A stretch of 64,000 nucleotides of DNA, from positions 1 to 64,000 of the forward strand of contig JAFMAD010000006.1 of assembly GCA_029785195.1 (NCBI GenBank), written 5' to 3'. How positions within the stretch are numbered: position 1 is the first letter of the stretch; each line of letters opens with the position of its first letter. The position numbers and the translations under genes are program-made. The DNA comes from Nitrososphaerota archaeon. Its GTDB lineage: Archaea; Thermoproteota; Nitrososphaeria; Nitrososphaerales; Gagatemarchaeaceae. Below are positions 41,574 to 49,566 of the stretch, piece after piece. The notes under the pieces were generated by a model. The model was not told the origin of the DNA and made no database searches. It was given only the letters and a program-made list of their open reading frames with translations.

Positions 41574-42161
41574 TTGACCAAGGTCCTGGTAGTGAGTAAC
41601 TATCCGACGGAAGGGCGCGCCGGGGTTCTGGAGAAGTGCTTCCAGACGAACGGCGCAACTGTGACCACCATCGAGTGGCGCGAGTCCTCCGCCGCCAAGT
41701 TCGACTCGTTCGACGGGGTGGTCCTCAGCGGCTCCCCGGAGATGATGACTGACACCGGGACCAGGGCCAAGTACAGGGTCGAGGCCCAGGCCATCTTGGA
41801 TTCACGCGCCCCTATACTAGGCATCTGCTTCGGGCACCAGCTCATGGCCCACGCCTACGGCGCTGAGGTTGTCAAGGACAAGAAGCATGTCCTCGAGATG
41901 GTGAACACCGCCGTCATGCGAGACGACCCGCTCTTCGGGGGCCTCTCCAGGTCGCTCAAGCTCTTCGAGTCCAGGTACGAGGTGGTCAAGGAGGTCCCGG
42001 AGGGGTTCATCCTCTTGGCCAGGAGCGACACCAGTGCCGTCGCCGCCATGAAGCACAAGGCCCGCACCCTCTACGGGGTGCAGTTCCATCCGGAGCGGTT
42101 CACCCCTGCCAATCCCGATGGGGACAGGGTTGTGGCCAACTTCATAGGGCTCCTGAAGTAG
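41574..42161 (+). CDS. Class I glutamine amidotransferase-like protein (GuaA_N type)
   Basis: The 195-residue protein has the class I amidotransferase nucleophile GICFGHQLMAHAYG (Cys about residue 84), the flanking VVLSGSPEMM, and His-Glu in GVQFHPER (about 169-176). It is close to the glutaminase subunit of archaeal two-subunit GMP synthase, but the length and missing partner mean it could be another amidotransferase or hydrolase. It starts at a TTG at leaderless distance from an A+T-rich element near 41540. The JAMM gene follows after 9 bp. Confidence 0.85.
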   Translation: MTKVLVVSNYPTEGRAGVLEKCFQTNGATVTTIEWRESSAAKFDSFDGVVLSGSPEMMTDTGTRAKYRVEAQAILDSRAPILGICFGHQLMAHAYGAEVVKDKKHVLEMVNTAVMRDDPLFGGLSRSLKLFESRYEVVKEVPEGFILLARSDTSAVAAMKHKARTLYGVQFHPERFTPANPDGDRVVANFIGLLK

Positions 42162-42170
42162 GCGGAAGGG

Positions 42171-42554
42171 ATGGTCGTAGAGAAGGTCGTCTTTCACAAA
42201 CAGGTCATAGACAGCCTCTTCAGCTACTCTGCCATGGCATACCCCAACGAAGGGATCCTCCTCCTCAGGGGGAAGTCGAAGGAGGGGGTGGTGGAGGTGA
42301 CGGGGGTCGTAATCCCTCCCCTCGCCAGCCACGGGGCTGCGTTCTCTTCATTCAGCTGGTGGATGCTCCCGGTCGACTTCTCTTATCTAGGCGTCGCACA
42401 CTCTCACCCATCCGGGAACTACAACCCCTCCCACCAGGACCTGCTGCATGCCAGCGGCAAGCTCATGGTGATAATGGGGTACCCCTTCGCCACTGTCGAC
42501 AACCTCGGTGTCTATGACCACAACGGGAACAGGATCCCATTCGAGGTGAAGTAA
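42171..42554 (+). CDS. JAMM/MPN+ metalloprotease
   Basis: The 127-residue protein has a full JAMM zinc site: Glu in YPNEGILLL (about residue 27), then HSHPSGNYNPSHQD (about 81-94), i.e. H-x-H-x7-S-x2-D. Archaeal JAMM proteins remove ubiquitin-like SAMP modifiers or related tags. Its place beside the GATase and near psmA is consistent with protein turnover but does not prove it. Confidence 0.92.
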   Translation: MVVEKVVFHKQVIDSLFSYSAMAYPNEGILLLRGKSKEGVVEVTGVVIPPLASHGAAFSSFSWWMLPVDFSYLGVAHSHPSGNYNPSHQDLLHASGKLMVIMGYPFATVDNLGVYDHNGNRIPFEVK

Positions 42555-42659
42555 AGGTCTGCCGGAGCCTGCTCCTACGGGATGATGTCGCAACAGACGG
42601 GGCGGGACACGCTAAAAATGATGTTAAGCCTTATATGGTCTGGGCCGCGGGTACTTTCT

Positions 42660-42839
42660 ATGTCTCAGTATACTAAAGGTCAGAGCTGGGGCGCCTTGAA
42701 GAAGGCCTGGCGCGGGTACAAGGTCGCCAAAGTTCAGAAAAACACGGAAGACATGAAGAAGTATGCCGAGCGCATCAGGACTCTCCAGGGCGAGCTTGGT
42801 CTCGTCAAGGCGAAGTTCCCTGAGCTAGGCCTCAGCTAG
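42660..42839 (+). CDS. Small basic helical protein
   Basis: A TATA element TTATATG at 42631-42637 lies 23-29 bp before this ATG, so the mRNA is leaderless and the start is well supported; the longer upstream frame is not used. The 59-residue product is Lys-rich with a helical, coiled-coil-like middle (KKAWRGYKVAKVQKNTEDM). Function unknown. Confidence 0.65.
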   Translation: MSQYTKGQSWGALKKAWRGYKVAKVQKNTEDMKKYAERIRTLQGELGLVKAKFPELGLS

Positions 42840-42862
42840 GCCGTAGACTCTCTCGGCTGTCT

Positions 42863-43240
42863 TTATCTCGCCAGCTCGGCGTGGTTCGTTGTTATCTGGT
42901 TTCGTAAATCCTGCGCCTGTTGCAGGGTGAAATCAGGCTCCGCTGAGACCAGGACGAGCTTTTCTCCGAGATAGAATGTCATGATGTTCAACCTCTCCCT
43001 CTTGTTGAAGGTGTACTGGTTCTTTCCGAAGTAGCGGTCCCATGTCCGGTCGGTGTTGATCTGGATTGTGATCCCCGCGATGAGCCTGATGTCCTCGCTC
43101 TGTGGCTCCAGGGAGGGAATCCCCTTCCTCATGCCTCCGGCGATCTGCCTGCCGCTTTGGTCGAGTATTTGGGCAGACCTTATCCTGCGGTCAAACTTGT
43201 AGATTTCCGTGATAATCTTGTCCCACTGAATCTGCAGCAT
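42863..43240 (-). CDS. DUF6659-like small protein
   Basis: The 125-residue protein starts MLQIQWDKIITEIYKFDRRI and contains ILDQSGRQIAGGMRKG and TFYLGEKLVLVSAEP. This layout resembles a family of small Nitrososphaeria proteins of unknown function with a profilin/roadblock-like look. A TTATATC element on the minus strand at 43265-43273 gives a leaderless start. I assign the family name from memory of the pattern and hold it loosely. Confidence 0.7.
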   Translation of the reverse strand: MLQIQWDKIITEIYKFDRRIRSAQILDQSGRQIAGGMRKGIPSLEPQSEDIRLIAGITIQINTDRTWDRYFGKNQYTFNKRERLNIMTFYLGEKLVLVSAEPDFTLQQAQDLRNQITTNHAELAR

Positions 43241-43496
43241 CGCGCCTCAAGTAACACGCGCTGAGATATAAGTGAAACCCCGGCAATCGCGTTCGGGGAA
43301 GGGCGCCAATCACCTCCCGGGTCTGATTCACCCTGCATATCCTATCGAAGACGAACTCCGTCGCGCACCTGCAAGCCTCGGCCGACCGGTCTGACATCGC
43401 GTCCTCTACGGATACTGCTGGAAACCGCACCCCTTCTCCCGAGAGGCTGTATCAGTTAAGTTCTTTAACCAGGTCTGAACGACTTACCAAGTCTCG

Positions 43497-43910
43497 ATGT
43501 CCGCTCTAATCAATCCGGGTTATGTGTCGCTCCTGCTCAGGGTAACTGTGGGTGCCGCCCTGATAGCACATGGAGTGCCGAAGGTGAAAGGGGGGTGGGG
43601 GAAGCAGTCGGGGGCGTGGGTGGCCACCATGGGAGTCCCTCCAGTTGCGGCGAGGCTCGTCACCGTTCTGGAGTTCTTCGGCGGAATCCTGCTCATAGTG
43701 GGGTTTCTTGTCCCTCTGGTCGCTGCTTTCTTCGTCATACAGTTCGCCGCAATCATACTCATGAAGAGCAGCAAGATGAAGGCGGGGTTCATGGCGGCCG
43801 GGGAGAAGCCGGGGTTCGAACTCGACTACGTCTATCTGATACTCTCCCTAGGAATCCTCCTGCTGGGGTCCGGGGCGTTGTCACTGGATGCGCTGCTGGG
43901 CATACTCTAG
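43497..43910 (+). CDS. DoxX-family membrane protein
   Basis: The 137-residue protein has four membrane helices and the DoxX pattern LLRVTVGAALIAHGVPKVKG (about 12-31) with VVTVLEFFGGILLIVGFL-like helix 2 (about 57-75). DoxX proteins are small integral membrane proteins, some tied to quinone or thiosulfate oxidation, most of unknown role. Confidence 0.88.
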   Translation: MSALINPGYVSLLLRVTVGAALIAHGVPKVKGGWGKQSGAWVATMGVPPVAARLVTVLEFFGGILLIVGFLVPLVAAFFVIQFAAIILMKSSKMKAGFMAAGEKPGFELDYVYLILSLGILLLGSGALSLDALLGIL

Positions 43911-43988
43911 ACGCTCCCTGACGTGTTGATTTGGTCGAATCAACATAACGGAGTTGTTGATACAGTTTGACTCAGGCGGTGAAGTGCC

Positions 43989-44408
43989 GTGATAGGGCGT
44001 ATCATCAGCATGGTCCCAGAAATAGCAGCCATCTTGCTTGGTACCTGCGTGGGCGCGGTAGCCGTTGTCTACGCGGGGTCTAAGGGCTATCTCGGACACC
44101 GGAAGACAAGGACAGCGCCGTCATCAGCCACAACCACGAGCACTTTCACCACGGCGACGGAGCAGGCCAAGGAGGTCCCAGCTGCGGAGACGCCAGCCGC
44201 GGCAGAGCCTGCGCCTTCTCCAGCTCCAGCGCGCTATGAGACTGTCCAGCCAGCGCCAACGCCGATAACCTACTCCGCGCCGTCTTCGACATCATTCGCG
44301 GCGCCTTCGTTCGCGAAGAAGCCGACCCGAACCTACAGACGCAGGACAGCCCCCGTGAGGGGTGCCACCGGTGTCAAGAAGACGCTAGCCAAGCCCAAGA
44401 AGCACTAG
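43989..44408 (+). CDS. Membrane-anchored low-complexity protein
   Basis: The 139-residue protein has one N-terminal hydrophobic helix (about 9-31), followed by a Pro/Ala/Thr-rich linker of about 80 residues and a very basic C-terminus (RTYRRRTAPVRG...KKTLAKPKKH). The pattern suggests a membrane anchor with a flexible, nucleic-acid- or lipid-binding tail. Not assigned to a family. Confidence 0.6.
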   Translation: MIGRIISMVPEIAAILLGTCVGAVAVVYAGSKGYLGHRKTRTAPSSATTTSTFTTATEQAKEVPAAETPAAAEPAPSPAPARYETVQPAPTPITYSAPSSTSFAAPSFAKKPTRTYRRRTAPVRGATGVKKTLAKPKKH

Positions 44409-44430
44409 ACCGAGAGAACAAAACGTGAGC

Positions 44431-44448
44431 GTGGGTTCATAAACCCAC
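44431..44448 (+). terminator. Hairpin after the low-complexity membrane protein gene
   Basis: GTGGGTT CATA AACCCAC is a perfect 7-bp inverted repeat with a 4-nt loop, 22 bp after the stop codon, followed by a pyrimidine-rich CTCTCCCTCTTTT. It could end transcription of the upstream gene. The inner TTCATAAA may also act as the promoter element of the endonuclease IV gene. Confidence 0.45.
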
Positions 44449-44485
44449 ACTCTCCCTCTTTTGAGGCATATTGACTTCAGGGTCA

Positions 44486-45322
44486 ATGCTCGGGGTGCAC
44501 GTCTCAACAGCAGGCTCCATTGACCTCGCCTTCGACCGCGCAAGTGAGATTGGTGCCACCACGTTCCAGATTTTCACCAGGAACCCGAACCAGTGGAAGT
44601 TCAAGCCTATTCCAGACGAGACGATCGCGGCATTCCGCGAGAAGAGGAAGGAGTCAGGGTTCAAGAGGGTCATAGACCACATGCCATACCTCCCCAACTT
44701 GGCATCCCCGGAGACGTCTACCATGAAGATCAGCCGGTACTCCATCAACGAGGAGGTCAAGCGCTGCGACGCCCTCGGGATAGACTACCTGGTCATCCAC
44801 CTGGGGAGTCATATGGGTAAGGGGATTGCGGTAGGGGTCGCCAACGTCGCCGAGGCATGCAACGAAGCCATAGCCGGGAGCAAAGGGGAAACGACGATAC
44901 TCCTCGAGAACATGGCGGGGCAGAAGAACAGCGTCGGGGCGAGGTTCGAAGAGCTCGAGATGATACTCGCCAAGGTCAGGGATGATGGGAGAATGGGAAT
45001 CTGCCTCGACACCTGCCATATGTATGCGTCAGGGTTCGACCTCGCTACCAAGGACGCGGTGGAGCGCTCGATGGGTCTCTTTGACGAAATCGTGGGGCTA
45101 GACAGGCTGAAGGCTGTCCACCTCAACGACTCGAAGGGGGCCTTAGGGAGCAGGCTTGACAGGCACGAGAACATAGGGGAAGGAAAGATAGGGCGTCGGG
45201 GGATTAAGGAATTCCTGCGCTGCCCTGGGATAACCGAAAGACCGATTATAATGGAGACTCCTTACAAGGACGTAGCAGCCGAGAGAAAGACCATGAAAGT
45301 GGTCCGGAGCTTGCTGGCTTAG
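44486..45322 (+). CDS. nfo: Endonuclease IV (AP endonuclease)
   Basis: The protein has 278 residues from the ATG at 44486 and is a complete TIM-barrel endonuclease IV: GVHVSTAGSIDLAF (about 3-16), FTRNPNQWK, ENMAGQKNSVGARFEELEMI (about 136-155), CLDTCHMYASGFDL (about 172-185) and HLNDSKGALGSRLDRHENIG (about 210-229), which carry the three-zinc site. It cuts 5' of abasic sites in base excision repair. The glycosylase Tag at 59451 supplies such sites. Confidence 0.96.
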   Translation: MLGVHVSTAGSIDLAFDRASEIGATTFQIFTRNPNQWKFKPIPDETIAAFREKRKESGFKRVIDHMPYLPNLASPETSTMKISRYSINEEVKRCDALGIDYLVIHLGSHMGKGIAVGVANVAEACNEAIAGSKGETTILLENMAGQKNSVGARFEELEMILAKVRDDGRMGICLDTCHMYASGFDLATKDAVERSMGLFDEIVGLDRLKAVHLNDSKGALGSRLDRHENIGEGKIGRRGIKEFLRCPGITERPIIMETPYKDVAAERKTMKVVRSLLA

Positions 45323-45365
45323 GCTGCTCACAGTAAAATACAGGACGCAAGGCGACGGGTGGCGC

Positions 45366-45474
45366 GGGCCCGTAGCTTAGTTCCACAACTGGAGAGAACT
45401 CAGGTAGAGCATCGGGCTTTTAACCCGAGGGTCAGCCGACGCCCCTAAACGGGTTCGATTCCCGTCGGGCCCGC
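45366..45474 (+). tRNA. tRNA-Lys (anticodon TTT) with two non-standard introns
   Basis: The acceptor strands GGGCCCG (45366-45372) and CGGGCCC (45467-45473) pair fully, with discriminator G at 45474. The D-stem is GCTT/GAGC, the anticodon stem TCGGG/CCCGA, and the T-arm ACGGG-TTCGATT-CCCGT. Two insertions are required: about 18 nt in the D-loop (bounded by AGTTC 45379-45383 and GAACT 45396-45400, which pair) and about 15 nt between the variable loop and T-stem (about 45435-45449). The anticodon loop reads C, five T, two A, i.e. eight nucleotides instead of seven. Anticodon TTT gives lysine. Confidence 0.85.
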
Positions 45475-45520
45475 TCAGAATCGAATCCCCTCGCGTTCGA
45501 TTCCAGACAGGTCGTTTCAT
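45457..45520 (+). repeat. attL-like direct repeat starting in the tRNA-Lys T-loop
   Basis: These 64 bp match 49101-49164 at 56 positions by direct comparison. The copy begins in the T-loop of tRNA-Lys, the usual crossover place for tyrosine integrases. Inside it GAATCGAA and TTCGATTC form an 8-bp inverted repeat with a 10-nt spacer, kept in both copies. Confidence 0.8.
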
Positions 45521-45660
45521 GGGACGATGTTCAGATATCTTGTGGCGGTAATTCATGGCCATGGGAGTTGCACATTGACGGTTATCCCGTCTACCTCTCG
45601 CCCCGGACGCACCGGAAGTCCACCGAAATGTCCAACTGCCACTATTCTACAAAGTAAGAG

Positions 45661-46414
45661 ATGGCACTGTATGATAGTATTGGATCCTCCTGCTCGAAGA
45701 CCCGCCGAACCGACCAACGAATCTTCGTAAGAATAAGTGCGGCTCTTGAAGGCTGTGAATGGGTTTTGAACGTGGGATCCGGGACAGGCTCTTACGAGCC
45801 AAAGGGTCACCGAGTCACTTCAGTAGAACCCTCATCATTGATGATGAGTCAGAGATCGGAACCGTTCGAGGGATTGAGAGCCGTAGCCGAGTTCCTTTCG
45901 TTCCCAGATGGGTCCTTCGACGCTGCAATGGCAGTTGCCACGGTTCATCATTGGACAGATAAGGCCCAAGGACTCCGAAATGCGACGGGTGGTAAGGGAC
46001 CGCGTAGTCGTGTTCACGTGGGATTCAACGAAGATTTCAAGGTCATGGCTCCTTTGCGATTATTTTCCTGCCGCCGAGGAATTCGCCCTGAGGAACTCAC
46101 TTCCTTTGGACACCTACAAAGACGTTCTTGGCGAGCCTATTCACGTCATTCCAATCCCTGTACCCTGGGACTGCATGGATGGGTTCCCGGAAGCTTACTG
46201 GCGGAGACCAAGTGAGATACTGAGAGAAAGCGTGTGGCGGAATATATCGATCCTCGCTCTTATCCCTCCCGAAAAATGCGCCAAGGGATTGCAACGACTG
46301 GAGTTAGAGATGCGGGATGGAACATGGGTTCGCAAGTATGGACATCTGTTGAAACTGAACGAGTTCGATTTGGGATTATCGTTGGTGGTCTGGCGAAAGG
46401 AAACGAATAGTTAG
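45661..46414 (+). pseudogene. Frameshifted class I SAM-dependent methyltransferase
   Basis: The first frame (from ATG 45661) starts YDSIGSSCSKTRRTDQRI, has motif I VLNVGSGTGSYEP (about residues 35-47) and a motif with FPDGSFDAAMAVATVHHW. Homology then continues in another frame from about 45977: EMRRVVRDRVVVFTWD, DYFPAAEEFALRNSLPL, and VVWRKETNS at the end (stop 46414). The break lies near 45975-45985. Joined, the pieces give a normal-length methyltransferase of the UbiE/ArsM-like class. A sequencing error is possible. Confidence 0.75.
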
Positions 46415-46601
46415 GTATCTCCTCCCATTCTCTACGATTACAGTGGCACCATCCGACTCTGTTCGACTGTATGCGTATACTGTCAAATGATGCGACTGGA
46501 GAAGTTGGTCGGACTCCCAGACATCAGTTTCGCGCAGCCCTCCTGACCAAAGCAAGCGTTCGAGCAGAGGCTTATGTAGGGAACCATCTACGAGGGTCAC
46601 C

Positions 46602-47303
46602 TTGGCTAGATTCGTTCTGATCCCAGGCGCATGGCTGGGGGCGTGGGCCTGGAAAGATGTCACTCCCATCCTAGAGAAGGAAGGTCATTCCACCTATCCT
46701 GTCACATTGACTGGAATGGGCGACAGGGTGCATCTCGCAACAAGAGATGTCGGCATGGAGACCGCCATACAGGATGTCCTGAATGTAATCAAGTACAACG
46801 ACCTCGACGACTTCGTACTGGTGGGGCACAGCTTCGCCGGCAAAGTAGCGGCTTTGGTGGCGGACCACGCGCACGATAAGGTACAGAAGATCGTCTACGT
46901 TGATGCGTTCCGGCCAGAAATCGTGATGGAACCTCAGGGTGGATTCGACCCAACCCGCGAGTTTGGCCCTCCGCCGCAAGGCGGCAATGCAATCCCCCTC
47001 ACCGAAGAGATTATCGACCGCATCGGAAAAGACGTCGTAGGTCCGAACCGGAAGTGGATGATGTCCATGGCGACACCCTGGCCAATCCAACTTGCGAAAG
47101 ACCCGATTACACTGTCAAAGAACTACGACGAGACGAAGGAAACGTATGTTTTTTGCAGTCTCAGTGGGGACCCAGTTGACGAGATTATCGCTGGGAAGTG
47201 GGGGAAGCTGAACGGTCCCTACAAGGTCATAGAGACGGGCCATTGGCCGATGATTACGAAACCTGAAGAGTTGGCCAAGGACCTGGTATTCCTGACCAAG
47301 TGA
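46602..47303 (+). CDS. Alpha/beta hydrolase (salicylate-esterase-like)
   Basis: The 233-residue protein starts at a TTG and has FVLIPGAWLGAWAWKDV (oxyanion region, about 4-20), nucleophile Ser in LVGHSFAGKV (about residue 77-86), an acidic residue in the CSLSGDP strand, and the His in ETGHWPMI (about residue 215). The fold pattern is that of plant methyl-esterase/hydroxynitrile-lyase-like hydrolases, common in soil bacteria. It lies inside the tRNA-Lys island. Confidence 0.9.
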   Translation: MARFVLIPGAWLGAWAWKDVTPILEKEGHSTYPVTLTGMGDRVHLATRDVGMETAIQDVLNVIKYNDLDDFVLVGHSFAGKVAALVADHAHDKVQKIVYVDAFRPEIVMEPQGGFDPTREFGPPPQGGNAIPLTEEIIDRIGKDVVGPNRKWMMSMATPWPIQLAKDPITLSKNYDETKETYVFCSLSGDPVDEIIAGKWGKLNGPYKVIETGHWPMITKPEELAKDLVFLTK

Positions 47304-47387
47304 CGTGCGGTCGAAGCGGGCCTCCGAGAAGGCTATCGACAACGGGAGAGTCCTCCGGGTCAGCACCAGCCGCTGAGTTCAGTTCGC

Positions 47388-47999
47388 TTACTGTCGGGAC
47401 CGCGCCGGGAGAATCCTTCGGGCTACGACCCACCGACGCATCGCAATCTTGCGCGTCTTACGGAACCCCATCTTCTCGAACATGCCCAAGGTCCCGCTGC
47501 ACAGGAAAGAGGAGGAGACCTTCTCATTCGTGTAGTCCTCGGGGTATGCCTCGACGACCCCGCCACCGAGATGAGCGATGTATCGAAGCGCCTCACGGAG
47601 GGCGAGGGTGGCGATACCCTGCCCCCGGCGTTCTCGGTCGATGAAGAAGCAGGTGATTCGCCAGTCTGGAAGCTTGCGCAGTCCCTCTTCGTAGGTCTTC
47701 TTGCTCCGTATGTTCGGGAGTTCCACAGTAGGGCCAAACTGACACCACCCGACCGCGTTCGGGCCATCGAAGACGAGCGCGGCGTGCGCCCGCCCTATCC
47801 GCACTCGCTCCTCTTTCATTGCTCGGTATGCCGCCGCACCGTGTCTCCCTTCCCCGGGCTCGAGATGAAAGGAGATGCACCAACACCCGCCGAAGATCCC
47901 GTTGTGTTTCTCCACCAAGCGAGCGAACGCAGGCCAGGTCTCGGGCGTAAGCTGCTTCGACGTGAGAGGCACGTCCTGCCAACCGCATTGGTTGTACAT
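47388..47999 (-). CDS. GNAT-family acetyltransferase
   Basis: The 203-residue protein contains the acetyl-CoA loop RERRGQGIATLAL (about 121-133, R-x-x-G-x-G/A) preceded by the strand WRITCFFID. The C-terminal strand MFEKMGFRKTRK is the usual GNAT end. Several Cys and Trp residues in the first 60 residues (GGCWCISFHLEPGEG) are unusual. The ATG at 47999 is close to leaderless. Acceptor unknown. Confidence 0.88.
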   Translation of the reverse strand: MYNQCGWQDVPLTSKQLTPETWPAFARLVEKHNGIFGGCWCISFHLEPGEGRHGAAAYRAMKEERVRIGRAHAALVFDGPNAVGWCQFGPTVELPNIRSKKTYEEGLRKLPDWRITCFFIDRERRGQGIATLALREALRYIAHLGGGVVEAYPEDYTNEKVSSSFLCSGTLGMFEKMGFRKTRKIAMRRWVVARRILPARSRQ

Positions 48000-48326
48000 A
48001 AGTTGTAAGCGCCGTTCGACACATGCCTATAGTGTCAAATGTGCTCCCTCAACATTGGTGAAGTGAATCGTAAGGCGACAGCGCCTGTAGGTGACTGAGT
48101 TCAAACTTGGCATCAAATCTGATTCGGATTCAAACGTTTACGCCCTGACGGGTTTGAGCCCATGGAAGAACGAACTCGTGATACCACTTCTAGGACCGCT
48201 TTCGGTCCGGGTCCCTTCGGGCCCGCAAATTCGCTCAGTTTCACCAACCTATCTTTGTAGAACAAGTGGAACCCGTTGAGAAATGGTTATATTCCTATCT
48301 GATAAATAGGAATCCTAGTACGGACC
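48000..48326. other. Intergenic stretch with a degenerate att-associated sequence
   Basis: No gene is supported. The 14-mer GATACCACTTCTAG at 48180-48193 recurs exactly at 49073-49086, and a GGGCCCGC...CTCAG stretch at 48219-48237 resembles the att repeat. A G+C hairpin GGACCG/CGGTCC lies between. The segment ends with the promoter and operator of the VapB-like gene. Confidence 0.5.
48291..48313. promoter_or_regulatory. Operator-like palindrome before the AbrB/PIN pair
   Basis: ATTCCTAT (48291-48298) and ATAGGAAT (48306-48313) form a perfect 8-bp inverted repeat with a 7-nt spacer, 13 bp before the antitoxin ATG and just after a TTATAT promoter element. This fits autoregulation by the AbrB-type antitoxin, usual in VapBC pairs. 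Confidence 0.6.
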
Positions 48327-48581
48327 ATGAAAGCTAAGGTGGCCAGACGATACCAGATCACAATTCCCGAGGAAGTCAGGGAAGAGGTAGGAATCAACGT
48401 CGGCGACGTGGTCGACGTCAGCAGTCAAGAGGGAAAGGTGGTGATTGAAAAAGTAGGTAGAAGCTGGGAGGCGGTGATGAAGGAGACAAGGGGAACTTGG
48501 AAGTCGCATCCGGCCTTCATCGGCGGGAAGGATTCCATTGAAATGGTTCGCTGGCTCAGAAACAAAGGGCCGAAGAGATGA
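48327..48581 (+). CDS. vapB: AbrB/SpoVT-type antitoxin
   Basis: The 84-residue protein begins with the swapped-hairpin AbrB fold KAKVARRYQITIPEEVREE and VGDVVDVSSQEGKVVIEKV, then a C-terminal tail (WKSHPAFIGGKDSIEMVRWLR) that would wrap the toxin. It overlaps the PIN gene by 4 bp. It should neutralise the toxin and repress the operon. Confidence 0.9.
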   Translation: MKAKVARRYQITIPEEVREEVGINVGDVVDVSSQEGKVVIEKVGRSWEAVMKETRGTWKSHPAFIGGKDSIEMVRWLRNKGPKR

Positions 48582-49015
48582 CGACGCTTGCCCTGGACAC
48601 CAGCATACTAATTAGCCATCTCAGCGGAGACAGGTTCGCCGAAGAGACCGACAACTTCCTTCGTCGAGCCATTGAGAACAAGAGTCAACTTGTCATTCCC
48701 GATGTCGTATACTCAGAACTCTACACAGGGATATTTCTAGCGCCAGATCCGAAGGTCGAGGAAGCAAGGGTCCAAAGCCTCCTCAAGGTCAATGGCGTAG
48801 AGGTCAGGACATCTAGATCGCTGAAGGTTGCCAGAAGGGCCGGTGAGCTTTACTCGAGAGGGATAAGAGGGAAAGCTGCCTTTGAGAGGATACTTCCCGA
48901 CTTCCTGATAGCGGCCCAAGCGGAAGCGACCTCAGACGAGTTCGTCACTTGGAATGACGCTGATTACGCGGACATGGGACTGAGGGTTCCTGTCCTGCGC
49001 CCAAGTAAGGCCTGA
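48578..49015 (+). CDS. vapC: PIN-domain toxin (VapC-like)
   Basis: The 145-residue PIN protein has its catalytic acids in place: Asp in LALDTSILI (about residue 7), Glu in DVVYSELYTG (about 48), Asp in RILPDFLIAAQA (about 109) and Asp in FVTWNDADY (about 127-129). VapC toxins cut RNA, often tRNA or rRNA. Located near the right end of the tRNA-Lys island, where it could stabilise the island. Confidence 0.93.
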   Translation: MTTLALDTSILISHLSGDRFAEETDNFLRRAIENKSQLVIPDVVYSELYTGIFLAPDPKVEEARVQSLLKVNGVEVRTSRSLKVARRAGELYSRGIRGKAAFERILPDFLIAAQAEATSDEFVTWNDADYADMGLRVPVLRPSKA

Positions 49016-49100
49016 CTTCCAACAGGCCAGGAACGCATCCGATACCATCATAACATGAACCCGTTCCGTTTCGATACCACTTCTAGCTGCGAAAATGCAC

Positions 49101-49164
49101 CGATTCCCGTTGGGCCCGCTCAGAATCGAACCCCCTTGGGTTCGATTCTACACATTTCGTTTCA
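49101..49164 (+). repeat. attR-like direct repeat
   Basis: Copy of 45457-45520 with 56 of 64 positions identical. It includes a truncated tRNA-Lys 3' end (CGATTCCCGT, then GGGCCCG) but no tRNA body. About 16 bp upstream begins the sequence AGCTGCGAAAATGCA (49085-49099), which recurs exactly at 55241-55255. The 344-bp gap 49016-49356 holds no other gene. Confidence 0.8.
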
Positions 49165-49356
49165 ATGACTATCCTCGGGAATCGTGTGATTGCCACTCAT
49201 CTTCTGCGCCTGGTGTCAATCGGCGAGGACGGAAAAATCAAAGAGCTCCCTCACCCTTGAATCCTTGCAGATTCCGGCACTTTCAGTACTGGCCGGCCGT
49301 GGGGATTCATTTCAGACAGGGCAGGATAGATACCGCGACCCTCTTTCCCTCCCTCG

Positions 49357-49566
49357 ATGGAGGCAAGGAACTATCACGTGTCACTCAAGCGTGAGCGGGG
49401 GGAGGGGTTCGTGGCCAAGTGTGTCGAGCTCCCGGGATGCATGAGCTAGGGAAAGACAGAAGCCGAGGCGATCAAGAACGTCCAGGATGCGATTAAGCTC
49501 TATCTTGAGGACGTGCACGCCCAGGCGAGAGAGCAGAAGGCCAGGCTGATCCAGGTAACCGTTTAG
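49357..49566 (+). pseudogene. hicB: HicB antitoxin interrupted by an in-frame TAG
   Basis: Reading from ATG 49357 gives NYHVSLKRERGEGFVAKCVELPGCMS, then TAG at 49447-49449, then GKTEAEAIKNVQDAIKLYLED in the same frame. This is the HicB fold; the stop replaces the residue that is usually Gln or Glu in this family (CMSQGKT-like), a one-base change from CAG. The remainder runs to TAG 49564-49566. The antitoxin is therefore dead unless the TAG is read through. Confidence 0.8.

Larger units (their letters stand above)
45457..49164. mobile_element. Integrated genomic island at tRNA-Lys
   Basis: The 3.7-kb segment is bounded by the 64-bp direct repeats, the left of which restores the tRNA 3' end. 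Its content is accessory: a broken methyltransferase, an alpha/beta hydrolase, a GNAT acetyltransferase and a VapBC-type pair. Composition is lower in G+C than the flanking core operons. No intact integrase lies inside; a recombinase remnant lies at 55321-55512. Confidence 0.7.
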
